A stretch of 64,000 nucleotides of DNA. Origin: Eumeta japonica. Its lineage: Eukaryota > Arthropoda > Insecta > Lepidoptera > Psychidae. Shown here one piece after another: positions 12,301-23,826 of the stretch. Under the pieces are notes generated by a model. That model saw nothing but the letters and a program-made list of their open reading frames with translations. It was not told the origin of the DNA and did not search any database. Both the position numbers and the translations under genes were made by a program. Every line of letters begins with the position of its first letter. The stretch's first letter is position 1. The DNA lies in the NCBI GenBank assembly GCA_005406025.1, contig BGZK01000010.1:372001-436000 (forward strand). The letters are read 5' to 3'.

Positions 12301-15300
12301 CCCTGTCTTTAGGTCGCGTGGCCAGATAGCTTTCGTTTGACAAGATGTTCACATTGTGTGCATCAAAAAAAAACCCTCCAGTGTAACATCGACCGTAAGC
12401 CAATCACGTTGTAAACAATGGTTGGAAGAGCTTGGAAGTCCTGATTGACTGACTGGCTCATCGATGCTCAACCCAAACTCGTGGACCCAGAAAGTTGAAA
12501 TTTTGCAAAGGGTTCCCATTAGAATTTAACAACGCATAATTAAGGAAATTACTAAATTCAACCCTAAAGATGTAAAGTGGGGGTTCAAAGTTTCAATAAT
12601 AAATAGACATGTCAATTCGAAACTTCATATAAATACTCTTAAAAACACAAGCAAATACATAATTCAAGATTTATTCTAATCCACCCTATACAGGGTAAAA
12701 ACAATAATCGGTATGGGTGTCACCATTGAGGTTTTTTGGAAAATTGATTATAAAAATAGTATGTATTTGACGTGTGATTTATGTTTTCTTTACATAAGGA
12801 TTTTTAAGTGCAAAAGGAGCCAAATCAACATTTTTCAATAATAACAGAATTGAATGAGTTTTTATTCACTTACAAAATAGAGCATGTTTCATTGATTCTA
12901 CATTCATGAGGTTTAATAATAAGAAAATCATAATAAATTAAAACAAATAATAGTTTTTTGTAAGTACTATATCCTATGTTTTTTTCAATAAAGCATTTTA
13001 CATCTATAGACTCGTAGTCCATATTTTTTTTTTGATCTAAACTATTAATCGAAATTAACTATTTATGGGGAGAGGTCTAGCTTTCGTGATGCTTATAAGG
13101 GGGGCTAAAAATGTCGAAACAGCGGCACCTAATTTACAAAAAACAGAGTTGATATCAAAAGAAAGATTGATATCGGAATTAAGGACGACAGCGCGATTGA
13201 AAAACACAGGGATGCAAAATTAGAACAGAAAAAAAAGATAGAATATGAACTAACTGAACCGAACTCAAATCAAAACAGGATCTGATTGGTAGCAATCTAT
13301 CATTGCTACCAATCGGATTACTATACCACACTGGCAGAATCGTGGGCAAAAGCTAGGTATGACTGTGCAAATAATGCTGATTTGTGCAAAATTAAAAAAT
13401 TAATTCACTTGATATCTTTTGTTTGCACAAATGAATCAATTAACTTGAAATCTACTGTTAAATTAGGATAAAAATGATTCATAACTTTTACATTCAATAT
13501 ACTACTACGCAACAGTAAAAAAAATGTGTTTAAAATGTTGAAATTAAATTAAATATTCCAGTTTACCTTAACTTCTTCAACGCGCGCCAACAACTGTTGA
13601 ATCTTTTTCGTCCTCTCTGTCTGTAATTCCAACCTTTGTTGTTCTGCTCTGGCCTGCTTTACTTGATATCTGTGAATCCATATTTGTAATTGATTAATCC
13701 AAATTGTTTATAAAAACAAAAGACATTCTTATTATTTAATTGAAAAAGATTTGATTGAATGATTTTGAAGATTAAGAAAATTAAATTACTATTAAAATAA
13801 ACCAAAATTAAATTACTGGGAAATAGTAATCAGTGGTGTGTCGGTTATGAGAAGTTGGTAAGTAATCTAGCTATGAAAGAAAATTTCTCTATTTTCTTAA
13901 TGTAGTCCCTGAGAGGGAAATCAGTTTTTTTATTAGTTTTCTAATTAAAGTTAAAAAAAATATTAGTTTTCCCATAAAAAGACATTGAGGTGTAACAAAA
14001 TTTATACTGTACATTTCTTGTGAAAATGCTCATTTACTGCTACTATCAACTCATCATCCCTTAAATCATTTTACAAAAGCCTAAACAGGAAATAATCGCA
14101 GAATGCCAAGACTGAACTGTAAGTTGGGTGGCAAAATTTTACGAAGCAGTTTTTGCTCATGTATCGCTCAGTTGCTTAAGGAGAATACAGAGGTAAATAA
14201 TCAATATGCGTTCACTGAGTTTTCCTTAATTAACTCTCAGACAGCTATATACCATCCAAAAATTAACATGATATGTTAATTTCTAGGTAAAGTCAACGTT
14301 CATTCATATATATTTTTTTTTTTTGGACAGAATCTTAACGTGGGGATACTCCTTACACTTAATGTGGGGATATTCCCCACATTATTTCAAAATGTAGTTG
14401 TCATTAGTTTCCATGCCTATAGACGAATCTCAAACTTCTGATGAGACTTCAATTTCCAATGTAATGATTCTTGTTTACTTTCGGGATCCCATTATCAGAT
14501 ACAGGCCTCATCACAGGTTATTATTCTAGAAACAATTTTGTTTAGCAATAGAATTTCAATGATTGACTTCCCCCTCTGCCCTTCCATCAGTCCGATCTCC
14601 GCCGTTACATATCCTATTCCCTTCCTAAAGACCGGCAACGCACTGATGACTTCTCTGGGGATGTAAGTGTTCAATAGCGGCGATGATCATCTACTGTTTG
14701 ATGGTTCGCCTTTTCGATTGCCCCTAGAGTATGTTATAAAAAAATTCTTCATATATACCTATTATCATATTTAAAACGTCTCACATATTCTCATAGGGCG
14801 CTCCATGCTGAATGAAGTCAACATTATAGGGACAAAGACCTCACTGACCTTGGAAATTTATAGATATTAATAAACTATATCACTTGCATATTTCTTTTCA
14901 ATGCCCATGTTTCTAGCAATCTCCTAGTGTTCATTTACAATATTTTCAAATTCCAGTCTTAATTAATTCAGTGTTCTAAAACAGTTTCTTCATTTTTGCA
15001 ACATTTTCATCAGTAATGGTTGAAACGAGCCACCAACTGCAAGGTTTTCTTTAAAACTTTCTTAGCTTTGTTTAAACTGTTTAGACCAAAACTTTATGAT
15101 TGATCAGTGTCACTGAACATCTGTTATCTGATCTGCGGCATATTTCCCTTTTTAACAAGAAAGTCAATGACTGTTTGATGCTTAATTTTTAATGTATTAA
15201 GTTTCTTTTGTGGCATGCTTAAAGCAAATAGACTTCAATGAAAAATCATAAATAACTGAATGCTTATATTTTTTAAAAACAATATATCACAATATATAAC

Positions 15301-18300
15301 AGTATATCAGCAAAATAGTAAGTATCATTATCATATTATGTAGTCCAAAGATATTACATGGTCAAAAATATCACTATTCAATTTACTCTCATATTGTTGG
15401 TGTATGAACAATAATGAAAAGTAAGTGGACTTGTGCTAATAATTTGCAATAAATATGTTTTTTTAGTAACTTCTCACTTTTTATAACTTTTTCTCTTGGT
15501 TATATTAAATTTAAAAAATCGGAGATGGATCTAAGTTTTTTTTAGAGAGACCACATTGTAAAGAATCATAAAATATGAGATGAAGCATCTACATGTCAAA
15601 ACTGTTTTATTTCATCGCCACATGGCAGTTTTAATATATAACATTTTTAATTATTTTATAAAAACAAAAGCAATAATTATTTTCAATTAATAACTGTACT
15701 GATAATACAAGTAAATCTATAAAATGGTATAAAATTTCTGTGTACAGTACAACGCACGAAACTCTGCCGTTGTAAAGTTAGCGACGAAAGTGTCGCAATC
15801 GCGTAAAAATGGAACGCGGAGGAGAAGGAAGAAGTGTCAGGGAGCACTGAACCTGCACAATGCATCATTCGCAGGCAATTTAGAGCGGCAGTTTCGTAAG
15901 TTATACTGTAATAAATGTGTGTTTTAGAAAGGAATGCAAACATCCCAAGATTATTGTAATAATACAAATGATATAATTTAATACCCAATGTGTAAAACAT
16001 ATATGACAGTAATGGCATTGACTACTTTTTCATAATCCTCATATATATAACCTTCTAAATGTTCTTTGTGACATATAGAATATGCCATAAGATTTGTTCT
16101 TGTATCTTTACTAATGTACTTCAAATGTTCAAGACATTATTAATATCACACTTTTATGGTCCACCACATTCAGGAGTCAAAAATTAAGGTAGAAAATAGG
16201 AAACAATAAAACAGATAGGTGTATTCAACTGTACTATGACAAAAAAATGCACTAAAGAACCACTACAATGCTTTTCACTGATTGTACTTAGAACTTACTG
16301 CTAATTGCATTTATTTTTTTCTAAAATGTTCTAACCAATCAAAATTCAGAAATAATATAAACGATTGTGTTAATGTATTTGAAGATGAACGAGCTGAGCC
16401 TGAATCTGTTTTTTATTTAACAGGAGTTTGTTATGCCATTGTATCATTTTATTTATGAATGTAGTTTTACAATATTATCTTCTTTCAATATCTTTGCAGT
16501 TAATTAATCTAAAAACTGCATGTCTTGTTATACATCAACAATAACATAACTGATTATGATGAAATTGATTGGACTATTTCATGAACAATAGGTTATTGTT
16601 TGTGTATTTGTTTAATCATACATTTTACGACTAGAAGTCGTAAGATTTATGATTATTTCATTTCGTTAACCGTATTTATTTGTGTTGTCGTTGAAAAAAA
16701 CCAATTCTCCAAGTACCTCTTTAATATCTCTTGCAAGCTGCCTCGCCTGCGAATACCCTGGGATAGCTTGACATGAAGTTGTTGTGCTCTACCTACAATT
16801 TTAAAGAAACTATGAAACAATGTTAATGACTTTGAAATACAACTACTTTTAATCACTATAAAATATTACATTTCTATTGTGCTAAACTGGCTGTCGCCAT
16901 TTTGTATATGGATTTAAAGATAATCTACAATAAATTATTTAAAATCACAAAACAAACTGAAAAATGCTAACAAACAACAAAATTTTAAAACATCTCTTTT
17001 ATCTGTAAGCTATATCCACTTCAAACTCAATTTTAAACTATCCTTTAATCTACTTACTAATAACTTTAATAAAATTCAATTTGACAAGCAATTGATTAAA
17101 ATTGCTGTATTTGATTTGATTCAAAATTCAATACGTAAAGATTTATAACATTAAATAAAAAATTGCAATATCTAGCATTAATATTAGATATACAAATCTA
17201 GAAACTTGTTCACTATTATAGGTTTCTAATTCTTTTATCTTGTGCGTTAATAAATTTTGTATACTGTAACAGAAGCAAAAATTCATAGGTGTAACTAAAG
17301 TGTTTTTACTTTTTAAATATAAAAAGAAAACTTCAAACTTGCAAGTTGCAATATGATTTCTTACCTGGATATCTAGCAACCAATTCTTCTAATGTTGCAA
17401 GAGTATCAACTCTCTCTGCCCAAGACAAGCCAGCCAATGCTGGTTCGTATTGGTCTTCGAGACTAGCTGCCAGAGATCCTAAATTTTCTGGTGTAGGACA
17501 CAAAACCTCTCTATTTTGAGTATCTTCACATAAAATCTCAGCATCAGTCTAAAATGTATACAAACGTTTGTTTAATAAGCATCTGATACAAAAGATATGT
17601 CTTAAATATATTTTTTGTCATACCAGTACAAATTTTTGATTCTAAGTATGATAAAACAAAAATAATTTCTTATAATATTTACCTAAAACCAGCAATTTTT
17701 TTCTACTTAATATTTTTTAAATTTTCTGAAGAAGCAAGTAAACACACAAACATATTCCATAATAAATGAAAAATATTTTATTTGAAATATGTTAAATTGA
17801 AAATTGATACTGTATGCAATGGCCCTATCGGAGGTTCAAGGGTTAACACTGGGTGAAAAGTAATATTCCAACCTAATATGCGTAAGTCATAGTGACGGGA
17901 TGGGTAGAGGATGTGACGCGGGACAGGAAAATTGTTTATATTTTATTGGATACTATTCCGAAATAATTATTTGAGAAACTTATTTTGTACTTTTAATATT
18001 TCACTTGTGAGCACAGTTCGCAAAAATACTGATAATAAATAATATAGAATGCAAATTAATAACCCTTACAACTGGAGAATCAGAAAGTGTTTCCTGCAGC
18101 TTACAAAAAATTTTTGAGGGATAAAAACAAATGAAAATAAACGTAGATGAAAAAATTACCTCAGTATCGTCGGTTTCTGTATCAATGTCAATATCGGACA
18201 CTTGCTGCAGTTCCCTTATTTGCCTGTTCAGCAAGTCTTCTTCTTCACATAGTTTTTTCTGGTCCAACTCAGATTGGAAATCCAACGCTAAACTCATTTT

Positions 18301-21300
18301 TCTTTCATTTTCTTCTATCTGTGATGTCATTTCTGCTATTTCAGACATTTCTGATGGATCAGCAGTTTTTAACAATTCATTATCACTAGGTATTTGATCT
18401 TCATCTTCTAAATATTTGAAAGTAGATTTAAAATCTGCCTTCCACTTGTCAAAATCAAATGTGTTTTCGGTGCTTTCCTGGGATCTAGAAAGACCTGTGG
18501 TAAGGCTTTCTAGAGATGAATGAAGCCTATTGATCAATAGTTCTGAATCATCTTCACCATTTTTCTGTGCATCTTTTTGCTTGTCATTTTTTTTGATCAT
18601 GGCCTTATTTCGGGCTGACCTGGTTTTCAAGCCAGTAACGTCCGATTTCTGTCTCAATATACCTGTAGAATTTTTCAGATATTTATTAATAGATTTTTTG
18701 TTATCTGTAACTTTTACTTTCACAGATTTTTCTGGCCTCTGTGGCTGTTCTGATTTAGCTCGATCAGTATTTGGTAATTCTAATGAATCAGTAATTTCTT
18801 TTGTTTCTTGTTTAGGTGATTCCATCATATTTAATGTTGGTAGGCTCGTTGTAGCAGAAGGCTGTCTATATCTGTTCGCCCAATATGATTTTGATTGTTT
18901 TTTTGATTCCCTGTTTAAACGCTTAGATTTGACTGTTAACCATCCATCATTATCATTGCTATCGCCATCAAGGTTTAAAACTTCAATTGAACTGGCTATG
19001 TCATCTAAGAATTGCGTATCTTCAGGAACAAGTGTTTTCAAGCTTTCACTTGATTCTATACGTGACATATCTACCTGAGCGACTATAGTATCACTGGAAC
19101 CATACTCATCACAATCTTTAATGTTTTCAAGTTGGGGGTTTTTCTTTTCTTCCGTTTTATCTAACTTTTCGCTAATATTCAAAGAGGTCGGCCTTTTAAT
19201 CAATGGTTTTTTAAGGTCTTGTTTAATTTTAATATTATCTCCTGAAGTTTGGTTAATGCTTGCCCTAGACAATGGTTTTCTTGGAAATGTACATTTAGAA
19301 GTTGTGCTATCGAACAAAGTAGTTCGACTTGTTGTTAAATTAAAAGGGTAACTACATTTGTTGGTTTGACTTCTTTTAGGAAATTGTTTTTGAGTCTTAG
19401 TTGCTAAATTGGGATGACTAATTTCTACTACAGTTTTGCTCCTAGCAAAATTCATGGTTTTGTAGTGAGGTTTTACCTCGACTTTGGCAATTTGAGAAAT
19501 TTGTTTTGGTTTGGCAGCAGCTTGTGAATAAGCTGGTTTTGTTACTAATTTTGTTTCTGTTTTTTGATCACTTTTAAGAGGGTCCACTTCTTCAATTTCT
19601 TCCCTATTCCCATTAACATCCAATTCTTTTTCTTTCTCCAATGTTAAAAGATTTTCAGTGAGATCTTTATTAACTTCGTTTGATTCTTTCTCTATTTCTG
19701 AGTTATCAGTTATAAGTTGTAAATCAATGATTTTCATCTCATCTATTTCACTAGGTTCTTTAGCCTTTTCATTACTTTCTTCATTTGTAACTGAATTATT
19801 TACATTGGAGTTACTTTCATTACATTCATTTATTGACACTGGCACTTGTAACTTATGATCATTTTCAAAGTTTTCATTCAGAGCATTGTCATTTTTAATC
19901 TGTACATTAAGGGTTTGTCTATTTATAAAATCAGTTTCCATGGCGTCCATCATGGCTATTGTAGCTTTAGCTTGAGTTGATAAAATGCTAACTTTTGTTT
20001 TCTCAGGAGATTCTTTAGCTATAGTTTCTATTTGTTTAGAAGACTTTACTAACACAACTTGTTTGGGGTATGCTACAGCAGGACACTCTTTTGCTGTTCC
20101 TATTTCTATGGTCACTGATTCACTTTGACCTTGAAATTTATTTTGTGCTTCTGTGATCTCATTTTCTACTTGAGACGTTGCTTCTTCTTGAATATTATTT
20201 TCAAGTACATCAATAGAGGGCTTCTCTTTAATATCAGACAATTTTGTGCATTCTTTTGTAACATCATCAATTGATTTTGGTTCAGTTTTTGTATTTTTAG
20301 AATTAATTGAAATTTTATTACTAAAAAACTCCACGCTACCTTTTGGACTAGTGTTGGAATGACCTGAAGAAATTCTTGGACTAATCTTGCCACTTCCTGG
20401 ACTAGCTTTCCCAGTCATATGGCTTGGGCTGTTTTTACCACTTGGCGTATTATATCCAGAATAACAAGGACTATTTTTTCCTGAAACTGATGGTGAACTT
20501 CTCACAGAATGGGCTCTCCTACTTTCTGGTCTTACAAAGTCAGTCTTTCTTATCTCCCAAGCAAGGCTTTGTGGTCGTTGAGGAGGAGGAGTGTTATCGT
20601 ACTCCCATTTCAATCTAAACCATTCGCCTAGAGCTTTAAAATCACGCGTATAGTTTTCTAACACTAGAATCACTTCTTGGCACTCAGACAAGTTTTCATG
20701 AGCTTCAACAGTATTGTAAATTTCACCAACCTGAAATACAGACAATTATTTATAATTAAACTTTGTATTTTCTAAACATACAATTTTAACATTAAATATC
20801 TATATTTACTAAAAAGTACTGTTTAGTCATCAGCTCTATACTGATGATAAATCATCCATGATCACTTTTAACCAATGATAACTGTGGTTAATATAGGATC
20901 ATCAGCATGATTATTTATTGTAATCATCGAAGAACACATCAGTATATTTGCCCATTTGAAGAAAATAAATGTGATCATTACACTTATTAATAGTAATATA
21001 ACTAAAAAGTTGCATAGATAGGCAATTTCAATTATCAATTTTAAACGTAAAATATATTGTCAAAAAAAATGAAATGTGTAGCTGAGCTGTCAAGGCATGT
21101 ATTATGTTGTTATTGCAATATATAAATGTTTTTTAAGCTTCACTCAGTCAAAATTGTTGCATACTACAACACATTTTTTTCTACTCTAGTCAGTTGTCTG
21201 GGACTAGATACATTTCCCTTCAAACCAGCCATTTATTATTTTATTTACTTACATTTATATTAATTTTTATTGTGTATACTATAAATAGTCAATTAAAAAA

Positions 21301-23452
21301 ATAGCATCAACAATGATATATGACCTTACAGCTGAAGGGGATCATAAAATTACATGGCGCCTAATTATTTATTTACATTCATGGCATCTTATTTGTTTAA
21401 ATATTTACATAAAATGTTGTTCAATAATTACTTACAGCTCTCTGTAAGTCACCAAATAGTAGAGCCCAATACCGTGCTCTCAATTCAGACCTCTTGTCTC
21501 TTCCAGCGGGAAGCTGATCGGAGTCGCGCCGCTGGTGCCCTCGGGGTGACTCTTCTAGTCACTGGATTAATAGACCTTGGTGGCTTGCGCGCAACTCTGT
21601 TGGCTGAATTATACATAATACGATTAGAAATTTTGAAGAAGTATTACAATAGATCTTTGTAATAAAATTAAATTTGATTAGGATTTCACATTTCATACAA
21701 TTTGGAGTGGATCAATATTGTACTAAAATATTTATATATGAAAATTTAATATATGTACAAAAAATAGAATTGTTAAGAAAAATGTGATAGGTATAATTTA
21801 AATATCACAAATAAAAACAAAGTATGTTTGCATATCAGTCAACTATGTAAGGTAATAGATTCATTTAGGGGCCTCTGTGTGCACATGTTCAATAAGATTC
21901 CTGAGTATATACAAAATATGTGAGGATATGCATTTCATAAAAAACAAATAATAAAAAAATAAAATAAAAACTGGCTAAGAGCATGTCGGAACATGCTCAT
22001 TATATGATTCCAAAGCCATTATTACAAAGAAATGCACCACAGATGAAATAAAATATTGTTTGAAAAACCTAAAAAACATGCTTTAATGATAAATTGAATT
22101 AAAAAGTGTAAAATAACTCTTAATATAGGAATAAAATGATGAAAAAAAATTAGTATTATTGTGAAAAAAAGCATGGGGCGCTTTGTGTCATATTTTTCAT
22201 ACCATTTTTGGATTAATCTTACTGATCGAATATTTTCTAGAACTGACTTACTAAGCACCTCAGTTTTTTTCACAATATTTTTCGTTCATTATTATATTCC
22301 TATATTTAGAATTATTTTTCACTTTTTGGTTCAATTTATTATTAAAGCCTGCTTTTTTTAAATGTATTTTATTTTCTAAAATTCTAGTTTTAAAAGGATA
22401 CTAATAATATTTTTAACCAAGAGCCTCAATTTAAATTATCTTATGTGTGGCAATAAATTTAAATTTGTATCATTCATATCTAATGAAAAGATTATTTCAT
22501 TTGATCGAGCATATCACTATTGGTTTATATTATATTGGATAGGGTGAATTCAAAACTCATCATAAATTAATGTTGCATAGTACAACTTATAGTTGTGACA
22601 AATGCTAGTTTTCAAAGATTTTTTACATTTAAATTTTACAAAATTTCAGAAAAATAAATCCTTAAAATTTTTACATTTAACTATTTTTATGTAATTTCCA
22701 AATTTTGATTTTTTTTTTCATGATTATTAAATTTAATTTGTATTTTAAATTTTTTTTCAAAATTGTTAAGTTTCATAATGTTTAAGTAACTAATTTTATT
22801 TTTAATTTTCTATTTCATACTACAAATTTGCAAAAATTAAAAATTTTTTCAAAATTTAATTTCTTCTAGTATAAAATTATTGTATTGTCATCAGTCTTTG
22901 ATAAACCTACAAAGTTTAAATGAAATCTGACCGTTTAAAGTGGGTCAAAATCAAGTTCACAACAGTCGGTTACAAACAAACATACTGGCGAAGCTAATAA
23001 AAACACATTAAAAAGTACATTGTTACACTTTTTTCATGTTTTCCACACAGATAGACCAGTCAGAACATTAAATATGACAAATGTGATGTAAAGCTAAATT
23101 TTTAGTATATTATTTGAACCCATGAGATAGAATACAGTTTCATATTTTGCAAAAAAAAAAAAACTTGTGTTAGCTGCGTTATACATGAAAAAATGCAAAA
23201 TTTTCAGACTTTTTTTACTTTATCTCACAAACTATGTGGTTTATTTTAGTATTTCACAATATCATTTATAAAATGTATTAAATTTATGACAATTTGAGCC
23301 CACCCACAGCTCCAGGTATCTCTATTATTTTTGTATGAAAAATGTGGAAAAACAGTATTCCAATCTTGAATTTCAATGGTAATCATTCCAGGGTCCTTAC
23401 ATTCTTAGTTGGATTGCAAGTACCACATTATTCTTGTACAAATTATATAAGT

Positions 23453-23512
<60 letters not shown>

Positions 23513-23760
23513 TCTACAATTGATGCAGATCACATTTTCATTCACTTCCACTTAATATTAATTCATCCCATGTCTACTGTTATCACTAAGAGTTCTGATA
23601 TGTTTCTGTTAAGACTGTCACGGAATTATATAAATTAATGAAATTATGTAGGTTATACAATTAACCAATTAACAATTATCGAACTTAATACTGAATATAT
23701 GTAAAAATATATATACATACAGACAAACATAGGATTTCCTTCTTTATTTAAAGTTTGTTG

Positions 23761-23826
<66 letters not shown>

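Noticed and set aside
18001..18159. Continuation of the SCAPER exon 3 frame to a stop at 18001
   Set aside because: A GAG/GTAATT donor at 18160 and an in-phase exon 4 with SCAPER similarity show that this part is intron.
18131..20618. Several plus-strand ORFs of 64-182 codons
   Set aside because: Antisense shadows of the 2.6-kb SCAPER exon 3.
23342..23638. 98-codon plus-strand ORF with an IYIYIY run
   Set aside because: Reads through a TA microsatellite; no similarity to any family.
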